Shown one piece after another: positions 52,368-62,728 of a DNA stretch of 64,000 nucleotides. Within the stretch, counting starts at the first letter, position 1, and each line of letters opens with the position of its first letter. Both the position numbers and the translations under genes were made by a program. The stretch covers positions 744,001 through 808,000 of the forward strand of contig NZ_CP058215.1 in assembly GCF_013388255.1 (NCBI RefSeq), read 5' to 3'. The notes below the pieces were generated by a model that saw only the letters and a list, made by a program, of their open reading frames with translations, was not told the DNA's origin and did no database searches. This DNA is from Methanolobus zinderi. GTDB taxonomy: Archaea > Halobacteriota > Methanosarcinia > Methanosarcinales > Methanosarcinaceae.

Positions 52368-53474
52368 TTACTCTCTCCATTCGTATATGTAGTTTGTTCT
52401 GTAGTATGCACCATTACTATATCCATATAGTATTCTGAATGAACCGCCGAATGCGTTTGCTGAAGGTGCATTTGCTTTGAATGTGCCTTCCTTTACATCA
52501 CCGGTTTCATCTCGCCAGTCCATATAGAAGAAAGATCCGTATGTATCGTCTTCAAGATAATAGTGGCTTGAAGTTCCTCTGTCAACTGCTACGTCTGCCA
52601 TGTCTATGGTAATGGAACTTGAGTCTCCAATTCCAAGCTGACCAGGTGCTATCAGTTCGCCTTCCTTTCTGACATTGATAGCTATCTCTTCTTCAGCAGC
52701 GTAGAAGTCTTCTGGTTCCTCGCTGATAGTTCTGACCTGTACCGTCTCTCCTTTGTCTCCTGTGTTACTGGTCCAGACGTTACCTCTTTCATAGTCTACA
52801 TCGTAGCTGTAGTAGTCATTTGTACTTGCTACCTTGTCGCCGTAGTCCTCAACTTTTGTAAGATACCAGCCAGGTGTTATTCCGGATGCAGTTGTGCTTG
52901 TTTCCGTGCTTTCGAATTCAGCTTGCTGGCTGTCTGTTGCCATGCCTTCCAGCAGTTCCAGTGGTATTGAAACAGTTTGTCCGTCAATTATTTCAAATTC
53001 TACTGATTCTTCTACTCCTGCTCCGCTTATTATTACCTTGTAATCTCCAAGCGGCCAGCCGTCATCTGGCTTTTCGAGTATGAATGTTCCACGCCCAAAG
53101 TCTTCACCTGTTTCTGATTCAAAGGTATGGATTGAGTAATCGTTATCAAGGTATATCCATTCTACACTAATCACGTCGTTCTCAAAGTTGTCGTAGATGA
53201 ACCATGCGTATAGTTCTCCTGAATCCTTTGAATATTTGAGTACTTTATCTACCGGTATAAAGTTCTGTGTTGATGATGTCATCATCACTTCAAGGAGTCT
53301 TGGCTCGCCACTGGCCGTCATGTCACCATACTTTTCTGTTACTGCCTCGACGATCTGTTGTTCTTCTTCGGTTGTTCCAAAGCTTCCAGGCTTGTATGAG
53401 TCACTTATGTCTGTACATCCAGAAAAGGCGACTAAGCCTATCAAAAGTAGTACTAATAGTAGTTTTGATTTCAT
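52368..53474 (-). CDS. Lipoprotein, unknown
   Basis: 368 residues. A signal peptide ends in a lipobox Ala-Phe-Ser-Gly-Cys (Cys about 20), so it is lipid-anchored outside. The middle has a beta-rich domain (about 110-180) and the C-terminus is rich in Tyr/Trp/Asp. GTG 53483 is an alternative start; ATG 53474 follows GGTGG and gives a standard signal. Similar secreted proteins are common in Methanosarcinales; no function known. Confidence 0.75.
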   Translation of the reverse strand: MKSKLLLVLLLIGLVAFSGCTDISDSYKPGSFGTTEEEQQIVEAVTEKYGDMTASGEPRLLEVMMTSSTQNFIPVDKVLKYSKDSGELYAWFIYDNFENDVISVEWIYLDNDYSIHTFESETGEDFGRGTFILEKPDDGWPLGDYKVIISGAGVEESVEFEIIDGQTVSIPLELLEGMATDSQQAEFESTETSTTASGITPGWYLTKVEDYGDKVASTNDYYSYDVDYERGNVWTSNTGDKGETVQVRTISEEPEDFYAAEEEIAINVRKEGELIAPGQLGIGDSSSITIDMADVAVDRGTSSHYYLEDDTYGSFFYMDWRDETGDVKEGTFKANAPSANAFGGSFRILYGYSNGAYYRTNYIYEWRE

Positions 53475-53678
53475 TTTTACCACCAGCCCAAATTATATTT
53501 CTTTTTCAGGACGGTTTTATATATTTTTGATTATATTTTAACTTAGTAAAACTGTGTAAGTTAATTATATAACTAAAACAACGATGAACTCTTTATATAA
53601 AAACATATCTTCATAGTAAACAATTCTCTAAGAAATAAACTACAAATATAAATATCACATCAAACCAATCTCTTCTGG

Positions 53679-54089
53679 ATGAGTTCCATAATTGATCGCT
53701 TCGTTCCGAAGCAGCGGAAAATGTCCACCAGAGTTGGCGGCCTGCTTATCATGGTAGGAGAGACCATGTTCCTTTTCTCCATATTGAACTTCATCATGAT
53801 AACAAGGCTGCAGTATTATAGTTCAGGGGACAGTTATATCCGGACTCTTTTCCCGCATTACATTGTCTTCTTAATCGGATTATCTGTAATTGCATTTATC
53901 GGGATGATGTTCACATATGTCTACATTTTTCCAAGCAAGCAGAAGTTCTCCCAGGAGCAGGCTATAAAGGATGATCGCAGTCCTATGTATCAGAAGATAC
54001 TGGAGATCCAGAAGGAACTTAATGAGATGAGGACCACAGTTGACTCGCTTTCCGAAAAGGTCGACCGGATGGCTGAGGAAAGGAACTAA
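53679..54089 (+). CDS. Small membrane protein with C-terminal coiled coil
   Basis: 136 residues. Two helices (about 17-42 and 60-86) are followed by a coiled coil (about 105-136). TATA CAAATATAAATA (53643-53654) is about 28 bases before the ATG, so probably leaderless. It is followed after 17 bases by the metallophosphoesterase gene. No family recognised. Confidence 0.65.
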   Translation: MSSIIDRFVPKQRKMSTRVGGLLIMVGETMFLFSILNFIMITRLQYYSSGDSYIRTLFPHYIVFLIGLSVIAFIGMMFTYVYIFPSKQKFSQEQAIKDDRSPMYQKILEIQKELNEMRTTVDSLSEKVDRMAEERN

Positions 54090-54106
54090 GAATTATTTTC
54101 AAACAA

Positions 54107-54952
54107 ATGACCACAGAACTGAGACCTATTATCGATGAGCCCGCCCTTGTGGTGGAAAATGAAACAAAGACACTTGTTGTTGCGGATATACATCTGGGTA
54201 TAGAGTGGGACCTGTACAGGAGTGGTATTTCCATACCGAGCCGCATGCAGTTCGGACTCGACCGTATGCTGGACTATATAAAAAAAGAATCTCCGGGCAG
54301 GATCATCCTTCTGGGAGACGTGAAGCATAACGTTCCACAGATATCCTGGCAGGAAAGAGATGAGATCCCCTATTTCCTTGAATCCCTGGCAGAACATGCG
54401 GAAGTTGACATATTTCCGGGAAACCATGACGGAGGTATCGAATATCTGGTCCCGAAAAGATCGGATATAACCGTACATCCTGTGAGGGGTTCAGTAATAG
54501 AGGGAATTGGCTATTTGCATGGTCATACATGGCCAGACCCTGATCTGCTCTTTGCGGATTACATGATCACCGCACATAATCATCCGACAATACGCCTGAC
54601 AGATTCCCTTGGCTATTCGATAACAGAGCAGAGCTGGATCAGGACAAGACTCAAAGCAGACGTGATCAAGGGACATTTCAGAAGTCTTGATCTGAATTCC
54701 GGGAAAGGTAAATGGAAGGGTCCGGAATTGATAATAGTCCCATCCTTCAACGAACTTTGCGGCGGGGTAGCGTTCAATGAGTCCCTGCATGATGACCTGC
54801 TTGGTCCCATGTTCTCGTCCGGTGCAGTGGATATCGATGATGCACAGGTCTATCTGCTTGACGGGACACCACTTGGAGCATTGAAATTTATTCGAAAGAT
54901 GGAAGAGAGCAGACCTCGCTTAAAACGCAGGAAAAAAGGTGTGAATAAATGA
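54107..54952 (+). CDS. Metallophosphoesterase linked to Lhr helicase
   Basis: 281 residues, calcineurin-like fold: Asp27-Ile-His29, Gly-Asp-Val near 71, Gly-Asn-His-Asp near 104-107, Gly-His-Thr and His-Asn-His further on. The family (MJ0037-like) is often next to Lhr helicases; in bacteria, Lhr-Core is paired with such an MPE in DNA repair. A basic C-terminal tail (Arg-Leu-Lys-Arg-Arg-Lys-Lys) is consistent with nucleic-acid binding. Its stop overlaps the helicase start (ATGA). Confidence 0.88.
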   Translation: MTTELRPIIDEPALVVENETKTLVVADIHLGIEWDLYRSGISIPSRMQFGLDRMLDYIKKESPGRIILLGDVKHNVPQISWQERDEIPYFLESLAEHAEVDIFPGNHDGGIEYLVPKRSDITVHPVRGSVIEGIGYLHGHTWPDPDLLFADYMITAHNHPTIRLTDSLGYSITEQSWIRTRLKADVIKGHFRSLDLNSGKGKWKGPELIIVPSFNELCGGVAFNESLHDDLLGPMFSSGAVDIDDAQVYLLDGTPLGALKFIRKMEESRPRLKRRKKGVNK

Positions 54953-57780
54953 GTTTCGGGAATATCTTTGATTCATTCGATCCGCGGATACAGGAAGCTC
55001 TGGAAAAACAGGGTTTTAAAGCTCCGACAGAACCACAGGAAAAGGTATTTCCGTATATCTTGCAGGGAAAGCATACATTCCTGGTAGCTCCGACGGGATC
55101 TGGAAAGACCGAGTCTGCCGTTTTGCCGATATTCAATGCAATTCTCTCAAAAACCAAAGAACAAAGAACAGGTATTTCAGCACTTTACATCACACCCCTG
55201 CGTGCACTGAATCGTGATATGCTCTCACGTATCCGGTGGTGGGGTGCAGAACTTGGAATTGAAGTACAGGTGCGTCATGGGGATACTTCCCAGTACGAAA
55301 GGCAGAAGCAATCACGCAAACCGCCTGATTTTCTGATCACCACTCCCGAAACACTACAGGCCATGTTCACAGGTTCACGCCTACGGAAGAACCTGAGTTA
55401 CGTGACACATGTAGTCGTGGATGAGATACATGAGATGGCATCCTCTAAAAGAGGAACTCAGCTTGCTGTCGGTCTTGAGCGACTTGTGGAGCTGGCAGGC
55501 GAGTTCCAGAGAATAGGACTCTCAGCTACAGTAGGTAATCCTGAAGAGGTTGCAAAGTTCCTTGTGGGTGCTGAGCGAGATGTTTCGGTTGTGGTCGTGA
55601 CCCTGCTGAAACTTCTGGAATTCACTGTACTCACACCTGCTCCCATTGAAGAAGATATAGAGCTTGCCAAGAAAATAGGTTCTGATCCTGAATTTGCAGC
55701 TCATCTGCGCTATATCCGGGATATTGTCGAGGATAATGTCTCCACATTGATTTTTGTCAATACCAGACAGAGTGCTGAGGCTCTTGCATCCGGCTTTAAG
55801 ATGCTCGAGCTGCCCATTGGCGTGCACCATGGCTCGCTTTCGGTGGATTCAAGAATTGAGGCAGAGGAATCCTTCAAGAATGGTGATCTCAGGGGTCTTA
55901 TATGTACGTCATCCATGGAGCTTGGAATTGACATCGGTAATGTGGACCACGTTGTACAATACGGCTCTCCCAGACAGGTTTCAAGGCTTCTGCAGCGTGT
56001 GGGTCGTGCGGGTCACAGGATACATGAGGTTTCCAGGGGAACTGTTCTGGCAATGGGTGTGGATGATGTTGCCGAGAGCATGGCAATATGCAAACTTGCA
56101 CTTGACGGCAGGGTTGAGGATATCGATCCGCATATGAACTCCCTTGATGTGGTTGCCAACCAGATATCAGGACTTGTGCTCGACTTTGGAGAAGTCGGGA
56201 TTGAAAAGATGTTCTCCATCTTCAAGCGTGCCTATCCTTTCAGGGACATGAGCTTTGATGTGTTCAAAAAGGTAGTGGAACAGGTAAACGATTACAGGAT
56301 GGTCTGGAATGAGGAGGGTTCTGATGTCTTCTCACGCAGAAGGAAGAGCTGGCAGTACTATTATGATAACCTCTCCATGATCCCGGATGAGAAAAAGTAC
56401 GAGATATTCGATATGGTTACCGGAAGGACCGTTGGTGTGCTCGATGAGGCCTTTGTCATCAATTTCGTAACTCCAGGGGCGGTTTTCATTACAAAGGGTG
56501 ATATGTGGAGGGTGATTGAGATGAACAGTGACCGTGACAGGATCAAGGTGGAGCCTGTACGCGGGATGGGAGAGATACCGAGTTGGGTGGGTGAGGAAAT
56601 TCCAGTACCTTTTGAGGTTGCCGGAGAAGTCGGATCCATACGAAGGACTATTGCCGACCGGATGATTGAGGGCCTGGAAGATGAGAATATAGCACTGCAG
56701 CTTACACATGATTATCCGGTGGATCTTAACGGAGCTTTGCTACTTGTAAACCTGATTAGAGAGCAATATTTAGGTAACTATCCGGTTCCGGATTCAAAAA
56801 TACTGCTTATTGAGAATGACGAGGATGCGGTACTTATCAATGCCTGCTTCGGACATAATACAAACGAGACTTTTGCAAAGGTCCTGACATCACTTCTTGC
56901 TGCAAGATATGGCAGCAGTGTTTCCCAGGAGATAGATCCGTACAGGATACGATTGCAGCTTCCAAGAAGGATAAAGGCACGTGAGATAGAACAACTGATA
57001 CGTGATATCCAGCCCGAGCATATTGAACCTATCATAGAGATGACATTGAAGAACACCTCGCTCATGAAATGGAAAATGGTACATGTTGCCAGGAAGTTCG
57101 GTGCTCTGAGTAAGGACATAGACTATGACCGGATAAGCATGAAGAAGCTGCTCGAGATCTATCGCGGAACTGCCATGTATGACGAGGTTATCAGGGAGAT
57201 ATTCCATACCATGCTGGATGTTCGAAGGGCATCGGAACTATTTATGCAGATATACTCAGGTGAGATCGTTGTGATCACAACCCCTTCGACCCCTATCGGC
57301 AGAGCGGGCTTTTCCATGAAAAGGGACCTGACAGCACCTGAAAAGGCTGACAGGTCCATAGTGATGGCTCTGAAGGAGAGAATAATGAACGACAGGGTGA
57401 TTCTCTTCTGTGTACACTGTAAGAAATGGATCTCAAGAAGAAAGGTCAAGAACGTTCCTGATGAGATTATCTGTCCGGTCTGTGATTCCGGTATGGTAGC
57501 TTCTTTAAAACCCTGGGAAGAAGATGAGGTTAAACTTGTCCAGAAGCAGGATAAGGCGAGTTCTCCTGATGATATAAAACGTATCAGAAGAGTCTACAGG
57601 AATGCCAATATCGTAATGACCCACGGGAAACAGGCTGTGATTGCACTTGCCAGCAGGGGTGTGGGTCCTGAGATGGCAACCCGCGTGATCCAGAAGATGA
57701 GGCATGATGAAGAGGCTTTCTACAGGGATATATTGGTAGCTGAAAGAAACTATGCAAAGAACAAGAGGTTCTGGAGTTAA
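54949..57780 (+). CDS. lhr: Lhr-family ATP-dependent DNA helicase
   Basis: 943 residues, superfamily-2. Walker A Ala-Pro-Thr-Gly-Ser-Gly-Lys-Thr (47-54), Asp-Glu-Ile-His (about 154), Ser-Ala-Thr (motif III, about 193), Gln-Arg-Val-Gly-Arg-Ala-Gly-His (motif VI, about 348), then the Lhr winged-helix and beta-barrel core. A zinc-like Cys-x2-Cys plus Cys-x2-Cys near 823-846 and a helix-rich tail follow; this tail is longer than in minimal Lhr-Core proteins. Likely DNA repair or recombination, acting 3' to 5'. Coupled to the metallophosphoesterase. Confidence 0.93.
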   Translation: MSFGNIFDSFDPRIQEALEKQGFKAPTEPQEKVFPYILQGKHTFLVAPTGSGKTESAVLPIFNAILSKTKEQRTGISALYITPLRALNRDMLSRIRWWGAELGIEVQVRHGDTSQYERQKQSRKPPDFLITTPETLQAMFTGSRLRKNLSYVTHVVVDEIHEMASSKRGTQLAVGLERLVELAGEFQRIGLSATVGNPEEVAKFLVGAERDVSVVVVTLLKLLEFTVLTPAPIEEDIELAKKIGSDPEFAAHLRYIRDIVEDNVSTLIFVNTRQSAEALASGFKMLELPIGVHHGSLSVDSRIEAEESFKNGDLRGLICTSSMELGIDIGNVDHVVQYGSPRQVSRLLQRVGRAGHRIHEVSRGTVLAMGVDDVAESMAICKLALDGRVEDIDPHMNSLDVVANQISGLVLDFGEVGIEKMFSIFKRAYPFRDMSFDVFKKVVEQVNDYRMVWNEEGSDVFSRRRKSWQYYYDNLSMIPDEKKYEIFDMVTGRTVGVLDEAFVINFVTPGAVFITKGDMWRVIEMNSDRDRIKVEPVRGMGEIPSWVGEEIPVPFEVAGEVGSIRRTIADRMIEGLEDENIALQLTHDYPVDLNGALLLVNLIREQYLGNYPVPDSKILLIENDEDAVLINACFGHNTNETFAKVLTSLLAARYGSSVSQEIDPYRIRLQLPRRIKAREIEQLIRDIQPEHIEPIIEMTLKNTSLMKWKMVHVARKFGALSKDIDYDRISMKKLLEIYRGTAMYDEVIREIFHTMLDVRRASELFMQIYSGEIVVITTPSTPIGRAGFSMKRDLTAPEKADRSIVMALKERIMNDRVILFCVHCKKWISRRKVKNVPDEIICPVCDSGMVASLKPWEEDEVKLVQKQDKASSPDDIKRIRRVYRNANIVMTHGKQAVIALASRGVGPEMATRVIQKMRHDEEAFYRDILVAERNYAKNKRFWS

Positions 57781-57896
57781 TTTTGAATTAGCTTGTTGAG
57801 CATTTTTGTTGATTATACGAATTAAATCCCGGGATGGATCCTGCCAGATTTTGACCTCATTTTCTTTAAGTGCCTTAAGCATCAATCATGAATGAA

Positions 57897-57928
57897 TGCA
57901 TACTACGTATGCACTATATAATTTATAA
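57897..57928 (+). promoter_or_regulatory. mtaA promoter with palindrome beside TATA
   Basis: TGCATAC-TAC-GTATGCA (57897-57913) is a perfect 7-bp inverted repeat lying directly before a TATA region (57915-57928). Transcription would start near 57945, giving a leader of about 110 bases before mtaA. The position fits an operator or activator site next to the BRE. Confidence 0.5.
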
Positions 57929-58054
57929 AAACACTCTTTCATGCTGGTATTCTCATCGGACAATCCCACAAAAGCGGCTTCAATCCAATAGTTTTATATC
58001 TGATGTAACGTAAATCAAGGTGATTAAAATCTACTCTAAAGAGAAGGATTCATT

Positions 58055-59065
58055 ATGAACATGAAAGAAAGGTTTTTAAAAGCGTTGAAAGGTGAAGAAG
58101 TAGACAAAGTTCCTGTACTGTCCGTAACCCAGACCGCTATTGTCGAAATGATGGACAAGACCGGTGCTGAATGGCCAGAAGCACACAGCGACGCACAGAA
58201 GATGGCAGACCTTGCAATGGCAACATACACAGAATGTGGTCTCGAAGGTGTAAGGGCTCCATACTGTCTCACAGTACTTGCAGAAGCAATGGGCTGTGAA
58301 GTCAACATGGGTACAAAGAACAGACAGCCATCCGTTACAGGTCACCCATATCCAAAAGGTGTTGACAACCTTGAAATGCCAGAGAACCTCCTTGAACAGG
58401 GAAGGATCCCAGCAGTAATAGAAGCACTCGGAATCCTCAAGGAAAAGACCGGTGGAGAAGTACCTGTTATCGCTGGTATGGAAGGCCCTATCACACTCGC
58501 ATCCGACCTTGCAAGTGTTAAGAAGTTCATGAAATGGTCAATCAAGAAGCCAGAAGACTTCCAGACCATCCTCGACTTCGCATGTGATGCATGTATCGAA
58601 TACGCAAATGCACTCCTTGATGCAGGTGCAGATGTAATCAGTGTACCAGACCCTGTAGCCTCTCCTGACCTCATGGCTCCTGACACATTCGACAAGGTTC
58701 TCAAGCCAGTACTTCAGAAATTCGCTGACGGTGTCAACGGTCCAATGATTCTCCACGTTTGTGGTGACGTAACCCCAATTCTTGAAATGATGGCAGACTG
58801 CCACTTTGAATCCATCAGTATTGAAGAGAAGGTAAAGGATCTTGCAGGCGCAAAGGCAAAGGTCGGCGACAAGGTAACAATCTGCGGTAACGTTTCAAGC
58901 CCATTCGTACTTCTTGCAGGCGACGAAGCAAAGGTAAAGGAAGCTGCAAAGAAAGCTCTTGACGACGGAATCGACGTACTTGCTCCTGGCTGTGGTATCG
59001 CACCTGACACCAAGTGCTCAAACCTCAGGGCAATGGTCGAAGCAAGAGACGAATACTTCGCATAA
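58055..59065 (+). CDS. mtaA: Methylcobalamin:coenzyme M methyltransferase (MtaA)
   Basis: 336 residues, uroporphyrinogen-decarboxylase fold. Zinc ligands His234 and Cys236 (in Leu-His-Val-Cys-Gly-Asp) and Cys313 (Pro-Gly-Cys-Gly) match MtaA/MtbA. It moves the methyl group from MtaC to coenzyme M. The nearby mtaCB operon argues for MtaA rather than the methylamine form MtbA. Codon use is biased (GCA, AAG), typical of a highly expressed gene. GAAGGA precedes the ATG. A strong terminator follows. Confidence 0.93.
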   Translation: MNMKERFLKALKGEEVDKVPVLSVTQTAIVEMMDKTGAEWPEAHSDAQKMADLAMATYTECGLEGVRAPYCLTVLAEAMGCEVNMGTKNRQPSVTGHPYPKGVDNLEMPENLLEQGRIPAVIEALGILKEKTGGEVPVIAGMEGPITLASDLASVKKFMKWSIKKPEDFQTILDFACDACIEYANALLDAGADVISVPDPVASPDLMAPDTFDKVLKPVLQKFADGVNGPMILHVCGDVTPILEMMADCHFESISIEEKVKDLAGAKAKVGDKVTICGNVSSPFVLLAGDEAKVKEAAKKALDDGIDVLAPGCGIAPDTKCSNLRAMVEARDEYFA

Positions 59066-59074
59066 ATTCAACCT

Positions 59075-59117
59075 GCATGACATAGTTCTTAACTATGCAT
59101 GCAAACCTTTTCTTTTT
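59075..59117 (+). terminator. Terminator of mtaA
   Basis: GCATGACATAGTT (59075-59087) and AACTATGCATGC (59091-59102) form a 12-bp stem with one bulged A and a 3-base loop, followed by a T-rich tract to 59117. Confidence 0.75.
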
Positions 59118-59290
59118 TGAGTTCTGTTTCCTGGACATTTCAAGACTTTTTCTTTAATCAATCCGATGTATTTTCTGATATTTTCACAAATTTTTAATAG
59201 AACCTAAATCTTATCTTTGTTTATAAAAAAATAAACAAACTATGTTTGTCAACTGCGGTTGGGAAACTAATTTTAAAGGAGTTCTATATC

Positions 59291-61222
59291 ATGCAATTTA
59301 GTCTTGGAATAGATGCCGGGGGTACGTATACGGATGCAATTCTGGTAAGGGATTCAGATGGTTCTGTGGTGAGCTCAAGTAAAGCGCTAACAACTTATCC
59401 TGATCTTGTGGGTGGTATAAGAAATGCGATCGAAGCTCTTGATCCAACATACCTTGAAAAGATCAATCTGATATCTGTATCAACAACTCTTGCAACAAAT
59501 ACGGTTCTTGAAGGTACGGGATGTCGGGTAGCTCTTATTCTTGTAGGGGACCATCCTGTAAACGGGGACTTCCCGGCGGTACATGTACTTTCGACGTCAG
59601 GTGGTCATGGTTTCAATGGTGAGGAAATTGAAAAACTTGACATTGATGATGTTAGAAGATTCGCTGAAAGAGTAAAGGATGATGTCGCTGCTTTTGCAGT
59701 TTCTTCCTTTTTTAGTACTCGTAATCCTGAACATGAACTGGCCATTACTGATCTAATACATGAGGTGACAGGACTGCCTGTTGTATGTGGCCATGAGTTG
59801 TCTCAGGATCTTGGTGCTTATGAAAGGGCAGTTACTGCGGCCTTGAATGCTCAGTTGATTCCGATTTCTCATAAATTTATTCGTTCCGTAATGGATGAGA
59901 TCAAAAGAAAAAAGATCAATGCAAGGTTATTGATGCTGAAATGTGATGGCACAGTTGTGGGGTTGAAGGATGCACTGGATAAGCCTGTGGAAACAATATT
60001 TTCCGGACCGGCTGCAAGTCTTGTGGGTGCATCCTTCCTTTCAGGTCTGGATACCTGTGCAGTGGTGGATGTAGGTGGTACGAGTACCGATGTTTCAGCA
60101 ATAATAGATGGTGTCCCGGAATTGTCTGAAACGGGGGCAATTGTAGGTGGATGGAAAACAAGGGTACGTGCTACAAGAATGGAAACCTCTGCCATGGGAG
60201 GAGATAGTCATGTATGGGTACATTCTAAAAAGACACATATAGGTCCAAGGAGGGTCGTTCCTCTTTGCCTTGCTTCTTCCAGATATCCGGATTTTTTAAA
60301 TAAATTAAAGAAAAGTCCGGTTCCGCTGAGAAGCTCTCTGGACAGGAATGTGCAGCCTACGAAGTTCTTCATGAGGTCCGGGTTTAAACCAATCGGGCTG
60401 GATGAGTATGAAATCGAAGTTCTAAATGCGATTGGTGATGAACCGATAAACATTGATGAGATTGCCGTTTTATCAAAAAAATATCCTTCAACCACTATTC
60501 TTGATTCTCTTATACAGAAAAGACTGATACAGGCTGTTGGTTTTACCCCAACAGATGCTCTCCATGTCCTTGGGGAATATACTTACTGGGATGTCGAGGC
60601 ATCAAAAGCAGGTGCTGAAAAACTTGCAAGACTTAGCAATGTTAGCATTCATGAGTTCTGTAATAACGTTAAGGAGATCGTATCAAGAAACATGGCATTT
60701 AATCTGATGTCATATATGCTTCCGGGAATTGATCGCTCCGGAATTAGAAAGATAGTTGACGGGGAGTTTAATTCAAGATTTAAGGTAGATATTCCTGTTG
60801 TTCTTCTTGGAGGACCGGTTTCTGCATATAAAGAAAATATGGAGAATATTATTGATGCTAGGATAGTCATTCCCGGGCATGCAGAAGTAGGAAATGCTGC
60901 AGGTGCTCTATTCGGAAAAGGAATTAAAAGAATAGAAATTATTATAAGGCCAATTTCAGTAGCAGACCCTGATGAAGGTTATTTTGTATTTTTTCCAATG
61001 GGCAGGAGTGTTTTTCAAGGATATCGTGAAGCTGTAGGGTATGCCAATGCCCATGGAAAAGAATCGGTTATAGGATATATGGGTGAATGTGGAGTAAGCA
61101 AAGATAACGTTGAAATTAAAGTGATCCAGAAAACATTTTCGCCCGAAGGCTGGAAAAAAGATCCTCTTGAGACTGTGATTCAAATTACCGGAATAGGGTA
61201 CCCTAAGAGGTTCATGATGTGA
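59291..61222 (+). CDS. Hydantoinase/oxoprolinase (HyuA) family ASKHA protein beside mta genes
   Basis: 643 residues. N-terminal Gly-Ile-Asp-Ala-Gly-Gly-Thr-Tyr-Thr-Asp (6-15) and a second phosphate loop Val-Asp-Val-Gly-Gly-Thr-Ser-Thr-Asp near 260 define an ASKHA ATPase of the HyuA group. No HyuB partner is present, so a hydantoinase or oxoprolinase reaction is unlikely on its own. Position between mtaA and mtaCB suggests a role with corrinoid methyltransferases, for example ATP-dependent reactivation (inference). AAGGAG at 59276-59281 selects ATG 59291. Confidence 0.82.
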   Translation: MQFSLGIDAGGTYTDAILVRDSDGSVVSSSKALTTYPDLVGGIRNAIEALDPTYLEKINLISVSTTLATNTVLEGTGCRVALILVGDHPVNGDFPAVHVLSTSGGHGFNGEEIEKLDIDDVRRFAERVKDDVAAFAVSSFFSTRNPEHELAITDLIHEVTGLPVVCGHELSQDLGAYERAVTAALNAQLIPISHKFIRSVMDEIKRKKINARLLMLKCDGTVVGLKDALDKPVETIFSGPAASLVGASFLSGLDTCAVVDVGGTSTDVSAIIDGVPELSETGAIVGGWKTRVRATRMETSAMGGDSHVWVHSKKTHIGPRRVVPLCLASSRYPDFLNKLKKSPVPLRSSLDRNVQPTKFFMRSGFKPIGLDEYEIEVLNAIGDEPINIDEIAVLSKKYPSTTILDSLIQKRLIQAVGFTPTDALHVLGEYTYWDVEASKAGAEKLARLSNVSIHEFCNNVKEIVSRNMAFNLMSYMLPGIDRSGIRKIVDGEFNSRFKVDIPVVLLGGPVSAYKENMENIIDARIVIPGHAEVGNAAGALFGKGIKRIEIIIRPISVADPDEGYFVFFPMGRSVFQGYREAVGYANAHGKESVIGYMGECGVSKDNVEIKVIQKTFSPEGWKKDPLETVIQITGIGYPKRFMM

Positions 61223-61295
61223 CTGAAGGTTCTATTTTTTATTATTTTACCTTCAAAATACATACTTTACACTATGATAAAATATACTGAAACTA

Positions 61296-61338
61296 AGAAA
61301 AAAAGAAAAAAAGAGACAAGTTCTAGATTTAGAACTTG
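61296..61338 (-). terminator. Terminator of mtaCB
   Basis: CAAGTTCTA (61317-61325) and TAGAACTTG (61330-61338) pair perfectly (9 bp, 4-base loop), followed on the minus strand by a long T-rich tract (61296-61312). The hairpin overlaps the mtaB stop codon. Confidence 0.75.
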
Positions 61339-62714
61339 TAGTTGTCTTCTGGTCTGAAGACTGCAACTTCTGCCTTGTACTTCTCGAGACTCTCGCTCAT
61401 GAAGGTGTCTGCCTCGTCGGTCATTGCGTCGAGGGATGCCTTTGCGTCTGCAAGTGCGTTCTGTTCGAACTTGGACATCATGAGTTTCTTGGAGTCTGCA
61501 TCGTTGAGTATGTCGACACAGGCGATTGCTGCGTTCTTTGCACGGAGGTACAGGTCGTCTCCGTCCTTTACGATTGACTCTGCAACCTTGTATGCGTTGT
61601 CGTATGCGAGGACGTATCCCTGTGGGTCTCTGTACTTGTCAGAGAGTACGAGGATGTCACGGAGCATCTTTGCATTTCCGGTCTCAGTTGCTACGTTGAG
61701 CATTGCTGCATCGTAGTTAAGGGACTCTGACCAGCACTGTACGGTTGTACCGCCGAATTCACCGTGGTATTCTACAGATTCGTTTGACCACAGGTCACAG
61801 CACTGCATGACAAGGTTACCCATTACGTCAGCGTGTGCGCATGTTGAGGTCTTTCCTTCCTGTGAGATTGGGCATCCTGTGATTGCCTTTACGATTGTGT
61901 TCTCGTATCCACAGTCTTTACCTGGACCCTGGGCACCTGCTTCATATCCTGCGAGTGTCCTTGGTGCAGAGATTGCTCTTGCGATGATTGCAAGGGTGTG
62001 TGCAAGGTTCTTGTCAAGGAGACCACCAGCTATGAACATTGCGGTGTTTGCCTGTGCACAGTCTGTGTCACCAGCTGCAATTCTGCCTTTCTTGTCAGCG
62101 ATCTTCCTGATGTCTTCCCAGATCATGGTCATGTCCATTGAACCGAGGCAGCCAATTGCGTAGATAAGACCTGGTACGTCGTTCCTAAGAACTGCGTAGT
62201 CAAGAATTTCCTTACCGCCCATTGTTTCGATGGACAGGAAGTCAGCACCTGCTTCTGCAACTGCTTCGAATGACTCCATGAGCTTGTCGTACTTTGGACC
62301 GATCAGTGCAAGAAGGTCACGGTCTTCACGGATGTCACCAGGTGTGTGCCTGAGACCACATTTGATTCCGTATTCTTCGTGGTATTCTTCAAGGATTGTC
62401 TTCTGTACGTGAGCGACTTCTCCTCCCCAGTCTGGGTTGTTGGTCATCTGCTCTACGTGCTCTGTCTCAAGTGATACTGCTGGGAAACCGATCTGTACAG
62501 CTCTTGCCATAATGTCGGTTGTAAGTCTGCGGTATTCAGAAACGAGTTTCTCCTTGGAGACACCAGCTTCTGGTCTTGGTGCATAGTTAACTTCTGCTGT
62601 TACGTATCCTGCACCTACCTCTAATCCGAGTTCTGCTTTTACTGGGTATACTGACTTACCGAAGATCATGTCGTCAGCAGCTTTGTATGCCATATCAGTG
62701 TATCTTTTAACCAT
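61329..62714 (-). CDS. mtaB: Methanol:corrinoid methyltransferase (MtaB)
   Basis: 461 residues, full length. Zinc ligands of the characterised enzyme correspond to Glu163 (Ser-Ile-Glu), Cys219 (Thr-Asp-Cys) and Cys268 (Lys-Asp-Cys-Gly). It takes the methyl group from methanol and passes it to the cobalt of MtaC. It starts 14 bases after mtaC ends, in the same operon. Strong codon bias. Intact. Confidence 0.97.
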   Translation of the reverse strand: MVKRYTDMAYKAADDMIFGKSVYPVKAELGLEVGAGYVTAEVNYAPRPEAGVSKEKLVSEYRRLTTDIMARAVQIGFPAVSLETEHVEQMTNNPDWGGEVAHVQKTILEEYHEEYGIKCGLRHTPGDIREDRDLLALIGPKYDKLMESFEAVAEAGADFLSIETMGGKEILDYAVLRNDVPGLIYAIGCLGSMDMTMIWEDIRKIADKKGRIAAGDTDCAQANTAMFIAGGLLDKNLAHTLAIIARAISAPRTLAGYEAGAQGPGKDCGYENTIVKAITGCPISQEGKTSTCAHADVMGNLVMQCCDLWSNESVEYHGEFGGTTVQCWSESLNYDAAMLNVATETGNAKMLRDILVLSDKYRDPQGYVLAYDNAYKVAESIVKDGDDLYLRAKNAAIACVDILNDADSKKLMMSKFEQNALADAKASLDAMTDEADTFMSESLEKYKAEVAVFRPEDNYKF

Positions 62715-62728
62715 TTCTTCTCACCTCT

